Shown: positions 44,463-54,436, counted from the stretch's first letter. The stretch is DNA of 64,000 nucleotides from Sphingobacterium spiritivorum (GCF_016725325.1 NZ_CP068083.1:3906001-3970000); one strand, 5' to 3'. The notes: generated by a model not told the origin, from the sequence alone. Made by a program: numbers and translations.

Positions 44463-47400
44463 ATGATATTTATTACTAACCATCAAAAAACAAAAGGGAG
44501 CAATCGTGCCTTTTTTCTGATGATTTGGTTTTTGAGTTTGGTGATGTCCGTTCCGGGCGTAACACTTGCACAGCAAAAACAGGTTTCAGGAAAAGTTATT
44601 GATGCAGCTACCCAAGAGCCTCTTCCGGGAGTGAGCGTCTTGCTCATGGGGCAAAACTCCGGTATCAGTACCGACAATTCCGGTAATTTCACCTTAAAAG
44701 ATGTCCGTGAAGGGCAATCTCTGGTTTTTTCATTTTTAGGGTATACCAGTCAGACCATAAAGGTCGATTCCCGTAATGTGTACAACATCTCTTTGAACAG
44801 CCTTTCCACGCTTATGGAAGAGACGGTTGTCGTAGGATACGGCCGGCAGAAAAGACGGAATCTGACCGGTTCTGTAGTGTCTGTAGGGGCAAGCGAAATT
44901 GAGAAAACCACATTACAGGATCCTTTATCTATTCTGCAGGGACGGGCAGCGGGTGTACAGGTATCCTCTAATTCAGGAGCACCAGGAGGAGAGATGACTA
45001 TTCGTGTACGTGGTAACTCCTCACTCAACTCCGGAAATAATCCGCTTTTTGTCGTGGATGGTATTCCGATAGAGTCAAATTCTATCTCTTCTCTGAACGG
45101 TACTGAAAATTCTGGTTTGAATCCACTTGCAGATATCAACCCAAGTGATATCGCCTCTATGGAAATCCTGAAAGATGCAGCATCAACAGCGATCTATGGT
45201 TCAAGAGCTGCGAATGGTGTGGTCATGATTACCACTAAACGTGGTGCGGAGGGTAAACCAGAGGTATTGCTGAATGCAACCACCGGGGTGAGTTCGCTGA
45301 CACGTAAGCTAAGCGTATTGAATGCAAGACAATACCGCGAAGCTGTTCTGGATTCCTACAACGCAATGATAGTTCCGGAAGATCCTTATTATACACTTAT
45401 TGATTCCTTAAATCCGATGAACAACGGAGATGTGGACTGGCAGGATGAGCTGATGCGAAGTGCGAAGCAATATAAAATAGATCTTTCTGTACGGGGCGGT
45501 AACCAGGGAACCAAATATGCCTGGAGTTCCTCTTATCTGGATCAGGACGGAGTCATACTCAATTCCAATTACAAAAGATTCACTTCCCGTCTAAATGTAG
45601 ATTTCAATATTTCTGATCGTATCCGTATCGGACAGAGTGTATCGTATACGAATGCGGTAAATAACCGTACTAATGCAGCAGGATCGGGCAATTTGAGTAT
45701 TATCCGGAGCTTGCTGGTGCGCCCGCCTAATATGTCTATGTATCTGCCGGACGGATCTCTGAACGGCTACATGATCGGTCAGCGTAATCCGGTAGGGATG
45801 GCACTCTATGCCACCAACCTCAACAAGAGTAACCGTATTATCGGTAGTCAATATCTGGAAATCGATATCTATAAAGACCTTAAGTTCAGAAGTAATGTGA
45901 ATTTAGATTACATTGCTATGAAGGAAGATGAATTTATGCCTTCTATCCTGGATTACCGCGAGGGGTACAATACAGGTGGTGTGCGTTCTTCCGGCAATCT
46001 TACATGGGGTAATGAAAGTTATTTTACCTATACCAAGAATATTGACAACAAACACAATTTTGGAGCTGTACTGGGTATGAGTTTTCAGAAATGGCGTTAT
46101 GACCGTACCGGATTAGACGGAATGTATTTCCCAAGTGATGATATCCGTACGTTGAATGCTGCTTCCGTGATTTCGAATCAAGGTGTTAACGTGGCTTCAG
46201 AGCATGCTATGCTTTCCTATTTTGGTAGAGCGACTTACGATTACAAAGGTAAATATCTGTTAGAATTTAACTTACGTGCGGACGGTTCATCCCGTTTTGG
46301 ACGTGACAAGCGATTTGGTTACTTCCCTTCCGCCTCGGCAGGATGGCGTTTTGTGGAAGAACAGGCTGTGAAAGATCTGGGATGGTTGAGTGATGGTAAG
46401 CTTCGCTTCAGTCTGGGTAGTACCGGAAATGAGGCCATAGGTGATTACACTTCACGAGGCGAATTTACTTTAGGTACCAATTATCTGGAATTCTCTGGTG
46501 CGTCACCAACAGTAATGCCTAATGCAAGTCTTACCTGGGAGACCACTAAGCAATATAACTTAGGTTTGGAGTTAGGCTTTGTCAATAACAGGATTATGTT
46601 CTCTACAGATGCTTATCTGAAGAAAACAAAAGACTTATTATACAATGTGCCTATTCCAAGCACTACAGGTTTTGAATACATAACACAGAATATTGGTTCT
46701 ATCGAAAACCGCGGTCTTGAATTTAGTTTACAGACACGCAATCTGGAAGGTGCTTTCACCTGGAATACCAATATTAATGTCAGTCTTAACCGTAATAAAA
46801 TAACATCCTTACCTAAAAACCTGCTGACCAACGGCTATATACAGAATGGTAATTTCCATATTCTGCAGGAAGGATTGCCGATAGGTGTATTTTATGGATG
46901 GCGTTTTCAGGGTGTTTATTCCCGTGACGAAGATAACGTCAACGGAGTTACCAATGGAGCTAATGGTCCGGTATTCGTTGGGGGAGATCCGATCTGGAAA
47001 GACGTAAACAATGATAATATCATCAATCAGGATGACAGAGAAATTATCGGTTATGCGGAGCCTAAATATTTCGGAGGTATTTCCAATGATTTCAGTTACA
47101 AAAATTTCCATCTGAATGTATTTTTCCAATATTCTGTAGGCAATGAGATTTACAGTGAACTGAATCATCAGCGTAATTCTATTGTACGGTACAACAACTT
47201 ATCGACAGATGCCCTGAACAGGTGGCGTCAACAGGGGGATGTCACAGACTTTCCGCGCCTGATCCGTGATGATCCAAAACAATCGGACAGCAGAGTACAG
47301 AGCCGCTGGGTAGAAGATGGCTCATACATCAAACTGAAAAATGTTAACCTGAGGTATTCCTTCAAATCGGATTGGATAAAAAGGATCGGAATGCGTAAGC

Positions 47401-47558
47401 TGGATGCTTTTGTGACAGCCACTAACCTGATCACCTGGACGAAATATACCGGATTTGATCCCGATGTAAACTCTTATTCAGGACTTCGTGTCGGTTTGGA
47501 TGAAGGTTCGTATCCACAGAGTCGTACCTATATGTTCGGTTTAATCTTTGGACTTTAA
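44463..47558 (+). CDS. SusC/RagA-family TonB-dependent receptor
   Basis: 1031 residues. Signal peptide, carboxypeptidase-regulatory-like domain (~40-120, VSGKVIDAATQEPLPGVSVLL), the SusC signature EETVVVGYGRQKRRNLTGSV, plug (~135-240, DPLSILQGRAAGVQVSSNSG; DAASTAIYGSRAANGVVMITT) and a 22-strand barrel ending RTYMFGLIFGL. With the next gene, SusD, it forms the outer-membrane oligosaccharide importer. The substrate is probably a GlcNAc-containing glycan, inferred from the cluster. Transcription is likely controlled by the twin operators. Confidence 0.95.
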   Translation: MIFITNHQKTKGSNRAFFLMIWFLSLVMSVPGVTLAQQKQVSGKVIDAATQEPLPGVSVLLMGQNSGISTDNSGNFTLKDVREGQSLVFSFLGYTSQTIKVDSRNVYNISLNSLSTLMEETVVVGYGRQKRRNLTGSVVSVGASEIEKTTLQDPLSILQGRAAGVQVSSNSGAPGGEMTIRVRGNSSLNSGNNPLFVVDGIPIESNSISSLNGTENSGLNPLADINPSDIASMEILKDAASTAIYGSRAANGVVMITTKRGAEGKPEVLLNATTGVSSLTRKLSVLNARQYREAVLDSYNAMIVPEDPYYTLIDSLNPMNNGDVDWQDELMRSAKQYKIDLSVRGGNQGTKYAWSSSYLDQDGVILNSNYKRFTSRLNVDFNISDRIRIGQSVSYTNAVNNRTNAAGSGNLSIIRSLLVRPPNMSMYLPDGSLNGYMIGQRNPVGMALYATNLNKSNRIIGSQYLEIDIYKDLKFRSNVNLDYIAMKEDEFMPSILDYREGYNTGGVRSSGNLTWGNESYFTYTKNIDNKHNFGAVLGMSFQKWRYDRTGLDGMYFPSDDIRTLNAASVISNQGVNVASEHAMLSYFGRATYDYKGKYLLEFNLRADGSSRFGRDKRFGYFPSASAGWRFVEEQAVKDLGWLSDGKLRFSLGSTGNEAIGDYTSRGEFTLGTNYLEFSGASPTVMPNASLTWETTKQYNLGLELGFVNNRIMFSTDAYLKKTKDLLYNVPIPSTTGFEYITQNIGSIENRGLEFSLQTRNLEGAFTWNTNINVSLNRNKITSLPKNLLTNGYIQNGNFHILQEGLPIGVFYGWRFQGVYSRDEDNVNGVTNGANGPVFVGGDPIWKDVNNDNIINQDDREIIGYAEPKYFGGISNDFSYKNFHLNVFFQYSVGNEIYSELNHQRNSIVRYNNLSTDALNRWRQQGDVTDFPRLIRDDPKQSDSRVQSRWVEDGSYIKLKNVNLRYSFKSDWIKRIGMRKLDAFVTATNLITWTKYTGFDPDVNSYSGLRVGLDEGSYPQSRTYMFGLIFGL

Positions 47559-47568
47559 TTAATTAGCC

Positions 47569-48942
47569 ATGAAAAGATCTTTTAAATATATATTTGCCGG
47601 TTTCGTATTGCTGATGACTACGGCCTGTTCAGATTCACTTCTGGATAAGGATCCGATCAGTAATTTTTCGGGACAAGGTTATTATAAGAAACCGAGTGAT
47701 GCACAAGCTGGTGTCAACGGTATATATAACAGTATGCAATCCCTGTTTCGGTTGAATTTCGCCTATTGGGGTGAAGGTCGTGCAGATAATGTGATTACCC
47801 GCCACTCGGGTGATCCCTTTGCGTTGCAACAGAATGTTCTTACTCCAATCATCAATTCGGCAAGATGGGATAATTTTTACACACTGATATCACGTGCAAA
47901 TTATGCTATTAAATATACCCCACAGGTATTTGGTGAGGGAGAGAGTGAACTTAAAAAACAATTACTGGGACAGTCGCATGCCCTGCGCGCAATTGCTTAC
48001 TTCTATTTGGTACGCATCTGGGGTGATGTTCCTCTTGTCACGGAGCCTTATGAAAGTGTGGAGCAGGATTTGTTTGTAAAGCAAAATACGGCCGCAGAGG
48101 TATTGGCAAAAGTAGAGGAGGACCTGATCTTTGCTACTGAAAACTGCGCAAGCAGTTATACCGGAGCACGTAACCGTGTACTGATAACCAAAGGTGCTGC
48201 CTATGCTTATCTGACACAGCTCTATATGTGGCAAAAGAAATACGACAAAGCAATTGCTGCAGCACAGAGTATACTGGGAGACCCGCAATATAGTCTGGTA
48301 GCTATGAGTGACTGGAATGATATCTTCGTAAAAGGTAGCAGTACGGAAAGTATTTTCGAGGTTGGATACAACGAGACACAAACAAACAGTCTGCGGATAT
48401 TGTACGCTATCGGTTCAGATAGTGATTATGTGCCAAGTACGCGTTGTATTGCATCTATAGAACCCGGAGACTTGCGTAAAGCGCGTATCTATGATGTGAC
48501 GGAAGTACAACCCCGCAAAATCTGGAAATTCTTCGGTCAGGGCTTTAATGATGAGAGTGCAGACCCTTCTTCCAATAATATCGTACTGACAAGATTGGCA
48601 GATATTATATTGTTGAAAGCTGAGGCGCATGCCCAATTGCAGCAGCCAATGGAAGCATTGGAACTCTTGAATCGTATTCGTCGCCGTGCCGGACTTTCGG
48701 TCATGGATGAGGCTTCTGCAAACAATCTGTACGGTAGTCTGGTGAATGCTGTTTTGCATGAACGCTCGATCGAATTGTGTTTTGAAGGACACCGTTGGTT
48801 TGATCTGGTACGTACAGGTAAAGCAATCTCCACAATGAAACCTATAAATGGTCTTACAGATGAGCGTAATCTCGTGTGGCCTATTCATGAGAGTGCTGTT
48901 CTCAGAAACCCTAACCTTAACCAAAATGAATTTTATAAGTAA
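47569..48942 (+). CDS. SusD/RagB-family surface glycan-binding lipoprotein
   Basis: 457 residues. Lipoprotein signal (LLMTTACSD). SusD landmarks: YYKKPSDAQAGVNGIYN, LRAIAYFYLVRIWGDVPLV, LLKAEAHAQ, LLNRIRRRAGL and the C-terminal RSIELCFEGHRWFDLVRTGK, ending in WPIHESAVLRNPNLNQN. It lids the SusC barrel and binds the glycan. It starts 10 bp after the receptor. Confidence 0.95.
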   Translation: MKRSFKYIFAGFVLLMTTACSDSLLDKDPISNFSGQGYYKKPSDAQAGVNGIYNSMQSLFRLNFAYWGEGRADNVITRHSGDPFALQQNVLTPIINSARWDNFYTLISRANYAIKYTPQVFGEGESELKKQLLGQSHALRAIAYFYLVRIWGDVPLVTEPYESVEQDLFVKQNTAAEVLAKVEEDLIFATENCASSYTGARNRVLITKGAAYAYLTQLYMWQKKYDKAIAAAQSILGDPQYSLVAMSDWNDIFVKGSSTESIFEVGYNETQTNSLRILYAIGSDSDYVPSTRCIASIEPGDLRKARIYDVTEVQPRKIWKFFGQGFNDESADPSSNNIVLTRLADIILLKAEAHAQLQQPMEALELLNRIRRRAGLSVMDEASANNLYGSLVNAVLHERSIELCFEGHRWFDLVRTGKAISTMKPINGLTDERNLVWPIHESAVLRNPNLNQNEFYK

Positions 48943-48946
48943 TCAT

Positions 48947-50389
48947 ATGAAAAAGATAAAACATATAATTACGCATTCCCTGTTGGGGATGAGTATATTG
49001 GTTTTGCTCTTCAGTTGTGAAATCCAGGAAAACTTTGACTACGAACATGCTCCCGATAACAGTAAACTGAATATGTCTGCATTGGCCTATATAAAAGGGA
49101 ATGAATCTCTTTCCATGTTTGCAGAGGCTGTAGAACGGACTCAGTTTGCATCCTTCTATGAAGGGGCGACTCCGGCAACGTTTATTGTTCCGAATAATCA
49201 GGCATTTACAGCCTATCTGAAGGAGAATGGATATGCTACCATAGCTGCTATTCCGCTTCCTATATTAAAAAATATACTGCGTTACCATATTGTCAAGAGT
49301 GTGGTTAATTTTAATGATCCGGCTTTAGCACCAAGCAACAGACCGATAGCCTATACTACAGAAAACGGCCAGATTATGTACTTGTCACATACCAGTACAT
49401 ATGTGGGACTGATCAATGAAGGTACAAACAGGCAATGGCAGATCCGGACGTCTAATCTGGTTCCTGATAACGGTGTTATTCATGTTGTAAATTTTGTTGT
49501 TTTCTATTCTGCACCTACGGGTGATGCCAATGCTGTCAATCCGAATTTGTTGCAGGATACTATTTTTCCAAAGCACGATAGCTATGTCAACGGCGGAATT
49601 GAATCAACCAAAAACTTTGGTACTAATACGTTGTTGAAAATCAAGAATGTAAGTAATAACGGAGACTATGACCGTAAAGCTTTTCTGATGTTTGACTTCG
49701 CAGATTTCAAAAAACAAGGAGTTGTCACGGATCTTCAATTACATCTTGCCGTATCTTTTACAGCTGCAAAAGGGGTAGACCTCAATTTGTTTGAGACACC
49801 TAGTACTTCGTGGGTAGAGGCTTCGCTGAATTTCACCAATGCCGTGTTCCCTACATCCCCACGTATTGCATCTATCAAGACAAGTAAAATCAGCACATTC
49901 AAATTTGACCTTACGGATTATTATAAAGAACGTAAACCTACCGGATTAAAATCGTTTATGCTGGATGGTCAGGCAGGTTCTGATGAAACGGATGAAATCG
50001 CATCTAAGGAACATCCTACATTGGCTAAACCGATGTTGATTGCCACGTTGGCGACCGGAGATTCGGAACTGGTGCTGGAAAAGCAACAGGATTTTGAAGT
50101 CAGCAATGGTGGAATGTACGTGCTTTCTAATGATAATCTTAAAGTAGATGGCGCATCGGCAGGTGATATTATCTATACTATAGATGAACTGCCTGCTTTC
50201 GGATGGTTTATTAAAGGTGCAGAGGTGCTGAAAAAAGGAAGCCGTTTTACGCAGTTAGACTTAGATCTTAAAAACATCGTGTTTATCCATAACGGAGAGA
50301 CTTTAGGAACGAAGACGCTGATGCTGACTGCCCGTGATAAGGCTGGTGCTGTGCTGGAAGATATCAAAATCAATATTATAGCGAAGTAA
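48947..50389 (+). CDS. Fasciclin/DNRLRE-like lipoprotein of the SusCD operon
   Basis: 480 residues from ATG 48947, four bases after the susD stop. A longer frame from 48848 would overlap susD and lacks the signal (MSILVLLFSC). Residues ~35-190 are a fasciclin (FAS1) domain (ESLSMFAEAVERTQ, ATFIVPNNQAFTAYL, IHVVNFVVF). Residues ~210-370 look like a DNRLRE/CBM96-type beta-sandwich (KHDSYVNGGIESTKNFGTN, RKAFLMFDFADF). The tail (~375-480) is another beta-rich domain. No catalytic site is visible; it probably binds a glycan or cell-surface partner next to the SusCD complex. Confidence 0.78.
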   Translation: MKKIKHIITHSLLGMSILVLLFSCEIQENFDYEHAPDNSKLNMSALAYIKGNESLSMFAEAVERTQFASFYEGATPATFIVPNNQAFTAYLKENGYATIAAIPLPILKNILRYHIVKSVVNFNDPALAPSNRPIAYTTENGQIMYLSHTSTYVGLINEGTNRQWQIRTSNLVPDNGVIHVVNFVVFYSAPTGDANAVNPNLLQDTIFPKHDSYVNGGIESTKNFGTNTLLKIKNVSNNGDYDRKAFLMFDFADFKKQGVVTDLQLHLAVSFTAAKGVDLNLFETPSTSWVEASLNFTNAVFPTSPRIASIKTSKISTFKFDLTDYYKERKPTGLKSFMLDGQAGSDETDEIASKEHPTLAKPMLIATLATGDSELVLEKQQDFEVSNGGMYVLSNDNLKVDGASAGDIIYTIDELPAFGWFIKGAEVLKKGSRFTQLDLDLKNIVFIHNGETLGTKTLMLTARDKAGAVLEDIKINIIAK

Positions 50390-50390
50390 T

Positions 50391-51137
50391 ATGAAATGGT
50401 ATAGCTTAAAATTCAGCGCCCTTGCATTTGTCGTATTTCTGGTCAATTGCGGAGGGTCATCTGTAGAGGTGGACAAACCTGTTGTGCCTACGGACCGGGT
50501 GATTAGTTTTTCAGGTATGGATTGGATTGTTCGTACTACAAATAACAAAACAGAAGGTCCCGGACCGAACCGGTTTTCAGATTCAGATAAAAATGTCTGG
50601 GTAGATGGGACAAATCGCTTACACCTCAAGATAAGACAGGAGGGAGGAAATTGGTATTGTGCCGGTGTGACGGCTAAAAAGTCTATGGGATATGGTAAGT
50701 ACATATTTTATATTGGCTCGGATGTCAACCAGTTGGATAAGAATGTTGTAGCCGGACTTTTTACATACCTGAATGATGAAGAAGAGATCGATATCGAGTT
50801 TTCGAAATGGTCTGTTGCGGATAATGTAAATGCACAGTTTGTATCGCAACCGTCTACAATAGCTGGAAATAAAGTGCGGTTTGATATTGTTCCGGATCTG
50901 GGACAAACAGTACATTTCTTTGACTGGCAGGAGAAGCATATTGCTTTTGCCAGCAGCTATACGGATAGCAAGGGCTTATCCCAGCCAATACATGAATGGA
51001 CCTATACCGGAAAGCAGATTCCGAAAGAAAAGAACGAGAAGCTGAAACTAAATCTGTGGTTGTTCCGCGGACAAATGCCTTCTGATCTTAAAGAACAGGA
51101 AATTGTGATTGATAGTGTTCGTTTTGTAAAACAATAG
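50391..51137 (+). CDS. GH16-like glycan-active lipoprotein
   Basis: 248 residues with a lipoprotein signal ending in VNC. A concanavalin-like jelly roll typical of GH16 follows (LKIRQEGGNWYCAGVTAKK, GYGKYIFYIGS). The catalytic ExDxE pattern is present as EIDIEF (Glu132, Asp134, Glu136), so it may be an active endo-glucanase/galactanase-type enzyme. The rest is divergent from the usual laminarinases. Its start is one base after the fasciclin gene. It would cut the glycan at the surface; substrate unknown. Confidence 0.72.
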   Translation: MKWYSLKFSALAFVVFLVNCGGSSVEVDKPVVPTDRVISFSGMDWIVRTTNNKTEGPGPNRFSDSDKNVWVDGTNRLHLKIRQEGGNWYCAGVTAKKSMGYGKYIFYIGSDVNQLDKNVVAGLFTYLNDEEEIDIEFSKWSVADNVNAQFVSQPSTIAGNKVRFDIVPDLGQTVHFFDWQEKHIAFASSYTDSKGLSQPIHEWTYTGKQIPKEKNEKLKLNLWLFRGQMPSDLKEQEIVIDSVRFVKQ

Positions 51138-51174
51138 TTAGGAGGAACGTAATTTTTTATTAAATAGTGATTAT

Positions 51175-51921
51175 ATGCTTTTAGAGAAATTGAATATTGA
51201 TGTTGCCGATACTGCACAGGAGATAGGTGAACGGGCAGGACAGGCTATAGAAGCCGCACTTGTGGAATTGCAAACAAAGAAGGATGAGATCCGGGTAATC
51301 TTTGCTGCTGCCCCTTCACAGGATTTTATGCTCGATTACCTTGCTAAATCAACAAAAATTGAATGGTCAAAAATTGTAGCGTTTAATATGGACGAGTACC
51401 TGGAACTGGAAACCGGTGCTCACCAGCTTTTTTCAAATTATCTGGAAAACAGATTATTCAGACATATTCATCCGAAGAGGAAATATTTCATAAATCCGGA
51501 TCAGCCGGCAGGAGAGGAGATCGCAAGGATATCCGCACTGATCAGCCTGGCACCTATAGATGTGGTGTGTCTTGGTATAGGTCAGAATGGACATATTGCC
51601 TTTAATGATCCACCTGTAGCTGATTTTGAAGATAGCCATATTATCAAACAGGTTGAGCTGGATGAGGTCTGTCGTATGCAACAGGTCGTTGATGAGTGTT
51701 TCGCCAGTATTGCAGATGTTCCTAAGTATGCACTTACTTTAACAATCCCGACCATTATGAAAGCAGATCAATTGTTCTGTGTAGTGGTGGGAGAGCATAA
51801 AAGAGAAGCTGTAAAACATACACTGAACTCTCCGATTAATACAGAATGGCCTTCTACTATTTTGAGAAAGCATAAAGATTGTCATTTTTTCTTTGACCGG
51901 AAGGCATATCCTGCAGCATAG
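51175..51921 (+). CDS. nagB: NagB-family glucosamine-6-phosphate deaminase homologue
   Basis: 248 residues, cytoplasmic. The fold and motifs fit glucosamine-6-phosphate deaminase (GlcN-6-P to fructose-6-P and ammonia): FAAAPSQDF, NMDEY (Asp73), GIGQNGHIAFNDPP with His140, and a C-terminal Lys-rich part. Two catalytic-site residues differ from E. coli NagB: Asp141 is Asn138 and Glu148 is Asp145. The Asn occurs in other bacterial NagBs. It closes the susCD operon, 37 bp after the GH16-like gene. Likely product of the pathway from GlcNAc; a related sugar-phosphate substrate is possible. Confidence 0.8.
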   Translation: MLLEKLNIDVADTAQEIGERAGQAIEAALVELQTKKDEIRVIFAAAPSQDFMLDYLAKSTKIEWSKIVAFNMDEYLELETGAHQLFSNYLENRLFRHIHPKRKYFINPDQPAGEEIARISALISLAPIDVVCLGIGQNGHIAFNDPPVADFEDSHIIKQVELDEVCRMQQVVDECFASIADVPKYALTLTIPTIMKADQLFCVVVGEHKREAVKHTLNSPINTEWPSTILRKHKDCHFFFDRKAYPAA

Positions 51922-51979
51922 AATGTTTGTGTGAAGGGTGTTTCCGGTTTAAACGGAGCCTTTTGAAAAGTAAGTAAAT

Positions 51980-52019
51980 AAGCCCCTGTCCGTTTTTCGG
52001 ATCAGGGGCTTGTTTTTTT
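51980..52019 (+). terminator. Rho-independent terminator of the susCD operon
   Basis: A 9-bp outer stem AAGCCCCTG/CAGGGGCTT (51980-51988 with 52003-52011) with an inner TCCG/CGGA extension is followed by seven T (52013-52019). Confidence 0.9.
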
Positions 52020-52098
52020 AATGCTTGGAAGGATGAGTTCAGTGGCAGTTTAAATACTTCTGAACCATACGATTTATTGGAATCCCTGTAAAGCGATA

Positions 52099-53289
52099 CT
52101 AATACATAAAACCAAAAAGCCATACCGGAATGATATTTCCAAAACCTATTTCAATACCGTCTTTGGCAACATAAGCATTTTCTATATTTGCTATTTGTTT
52201 CTTGGTCTTGTTTTTACCTCCGATTTCAAACCTAAATTTTTTATCAATCAGAAAATCTGCTGTTTCTGAAAGGTTTATCTCGTGCAAACCTTTAAATTGG
52301 TTTAAGAAAAACGTTTCTCTGACATTTCCTATATTGGTATTTTCTTTTGCCAGTGCATACATCAGATTGCTGTTGTTCAGATATAGTTTTTCAGGTTTGG
52401 TCAATACCCCGATTCCGGAGTTATCTTTATACAATTCGTTAACCAGTCCGGCACGTTCCAGAATTTTTATGCTTTGTACCAGCATATTACGGGAAACACC
52501 TACCTTTTCACTTAGTTTAGTAATATTGGGTGTAAATGGTGCACTTGAAGCAACAGTAATGAGCAATTTCTTTAGCTTCACTAAAGTGTCATATTGTAAA
52601 TCTTCTACTGCATTGATATCTATTTCAATAATCAGATTAATCGTGTTCTGTAATTTCTGAATATATAGATCTTCATTCTCTTTGTAATAAGGATAAGCTC
52701 CAGTTTTTAGATATTTTTCAAATAACGGTAAGGGTTTTAGTTCATTTAAAACCTCCGTAGCAATAGCATTATGGTTTTCTAAAATTTCTGAAAGCGAACG
52801 AACGGGAAATATTTTTTTTGTTTCAAATATGATAAACTCTCTGAAGGAAAGCTCTTTAAGATAATAACTGACAGCTCTGCGACTCAAATCTGACTCGGAT
52901 TTATAAATTTCGAGTAGGGAAGATGAAGTGAAGATAACGTTAAGCTCAGGAAAGTTATCGTAAATAAGTTTTATCTCTCTGGACCAGTTGGGGTATTTGT
53001 GAACCTCGTCAAGGAGTAAATGTGTCCCTCCGAATTGAGCAAACTGTTTTGCGAGATCGTATAACTTGTTTTCAAAAAAATAAATATGATCTAAACTTAC
53101 ATACAGCGTGGATTGTAACGGCAAATATAGTTTTACCAGTTGCAGAAGCAAGGTTGTCTTTCCGGCGCCTCTAGCCCCTTTTACCACAATAAGACGATTA
53201 TTCAGATCCATTTGATGAACAAGATAACGTTGTATATCCAGGGATATACGTGCTATTTTTGTCTGAAATTCTAATAATAATGTCTCCAT
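52099..53289 (-). CDS. AAA+ ATPase with DUF4143-like C-terminus
   Basis: 396 residues from the ATG at 53289. A TTG further upstream (53310) falls inside the -7 promoter element. Walker A is GARGAGKTT (~38-46), Walker B is LLLDEVH, and sensor motif FTSSS follows; this is the AAA_14 type. The second half (~210-396) contains a winged-helix-like part (KLSEKVGVSRNMLVQSIKILERAGLV) and a PD-(D/E)xK-like end (FLIDKKFRFEIGGKNKTKKQI). Proteins of this kind are widespread in Bacteroidota and of unclear function, perhaps in DNA transactions or toxin-type systems. It is a single gene here. Confidence 0.85.
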   Translation of the reverse strand: METLLLEFQTKIARISLDIQRYLVHQMDLNNRLIVVKGARGAGKTTLLLQLVKLYLPLQSTLYVSLDHIYFFENKLYDLAKQFAQFGGTHLLLDEVHKYPNWSREIKLIYDNFPELNVIFTSSSLLEIYKSESDLSRRAVSYYLKELSFREFIIFETKKIFPVRSLSEILENHNAIATEVLNELKPLPLFEKYLKTGAYPYYKENEDLYIQKLQNTINLIIEIDINAVEDLQYDTLVKLKKLLITVASSAPFTPNITKLSEKVGVSRNMLVQSIKILERAGLVNELYKDNSGIGVLTKPEKLYLNNSNLMYALAKENTNIGNVRETFFLNQFKGLHEINLSETADFLIDKKFRFEIGGKNKTKKQIANIENAYVAKDGIEIGFGNIIPVWLFGFMY

Positions 53290-53307
53290 GTTGCTTTCTA
53301 TATATAG

Positions 53308-53315
53308 CAAATATA
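53308..53315 (-). promoter_or_regulatory. -7 element of the ATPase gene
   Basis: On the minus strand TATATTTG is a perfect TAnnTTTG, 18 bp before the ATG at 53289. It decides the start of the ATPase gene. No -33 at ideal spacing. Confidence 0.45.
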
Positions 53316-53381
53316 TGTAATATTGTTAAATAAAATAAGCATTTTAACAATAAAACTGCTTTCTTTGGAAAGCAGTTTGTA

Positions 53382-54203
53382 TTAGTTATTACTTTCGTAA
53401 AACTCCTTAATTACATAGTTGATGTCATTTAGTCTGGCCAATTCCTTTATTAAATAATACCGGTGCAGAAAACCTGTTAATACGACAATCTTTTTGTTGG
53501 GGTACTTTTTCGCGATATTATAAATATTTTTGGCCATTGTCTGATTCCGCAAATCCCAGAAACCGGACATTAATCTGAATCCATCTTTGTAGTTTATACT
53601 GTCTCCATCAGGCTTTACGACATACTTTTTCGAAAATTCGGGTCTTGAATTTGTGATCTTGAGCAACTCTTTATACTGATAATTTTGCCTCATTTCTGAG
53701 ATGCTATCCGTTCTTTTATTATTAAAATTTTCTGCTGATAGGGTCGAAATTTTTATGAGATCATTTGTGATTTTATTGAAAGTTTCGTAGATAACAGCTT
53801 CTTCATCTGTAAGTGCTTTTGCCTCATAAAGACTATCTATAAGCTGAACGGATAGATTATCAGCAGGAACCATTCCCATTGCTTTACGGTATTTATTTCT
53901 GCCTTCAAAATCAAAGGGAAACCGCAACGTATTTGGATGCTGTTTTACATACATATTACTCGCCTGGATTTCGTTTCCTTTAAAAAAGCCGCCTTTTTCA
54001 TAATCTTTCATACCTTCGCTATCCACCTCATGCAGTATGATATCCGGCTTTATCGTATTCAGCATTCCAAGTAATATGGCGGGATTATAATTGGGGACAC
54101 TATCATGAATATTCCCAATTACATAAATTTCAGTCCTTGTATTCTGAGAAAAAGCGATATTCATTACTAAAAAGGAGAGTACAGTAGCAAATAGTTGTTT
54201 CAT
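53382..54203 (-). CDS. Secreted ChaN/TraB/EreA-like protein
   Basis: 273 residues with a signal peptide (cut near AFSQ). EIYVIGNIHDSVPNYNP at the N-terminus, DIILHEVDSEGM, and the C-terminal NIYNIAKKYPNKKIVVLTGFLHRYYL resemble the ChaN/TraB/erythromycin-esterase superfamily, in which conserved His and Glu residues form the active site. No family member can be named with certainty. It is an isolated minus-strand gene; substrate and role unknown. Confidence 0.6.
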   Translation of the reverse strand: MKQLFATVLSFLVMNIAFSQNTRTEIYVIGNIHDSVPNYNPAILLGMLNTIKPDIILHEVDSEGMKDYEKGGFFKGNEIQASNMYVKQHPNTLRFPFDFEGRNKYRKAMGMVPADNLSVQLIDSLYEAKALTDEEAVIYETFNKITNDLIKISTLSAENFNNKRTDSISEMRQNYQYKELLKITNSRPEFSKKYVVKPDGDSINYKDGFRLMSGFWDLRNQTMAKNIYNIAKKYPNKKIVVLTGFLHRYYLIKELARLNDINYVIKEFYESNN

Positions 54204-54436
54204 AGGGTTATATCTGATGATTTAGCGTTTTAGCATATCGTCAATTCCGCGTAAAGCAGGATCGATATTCTACTAATACAGAAAAAATATGCGCTTGCTA
54301 AAATACAAAAAAGTACCAGCAAGCCCTATGGAAGTTCATGAATTATTTCTCCTTTATGACTTCAAAATTTATTCTCCGATAATTTTGAAGTAAAAAAACA
54401 GATAAAATAAGTAGTTGAAAAGTCCAGGATCCTTTC

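Noticed and set aside
48415..48924. Antisense open frame (169 codons) over susD
   Set aside because: Shadow of a conserved SusD sequence; composition unlike a real protein.
54359..54391. 11-bp inverted repeat (ACTTCAAAATT/AATTTTGAAGT) after glsA as a terminator
   Set aside because: The T-run is on the wrong side for the minus-strand transcript and the stem is AT-rich; it may be only a weak hairpin.
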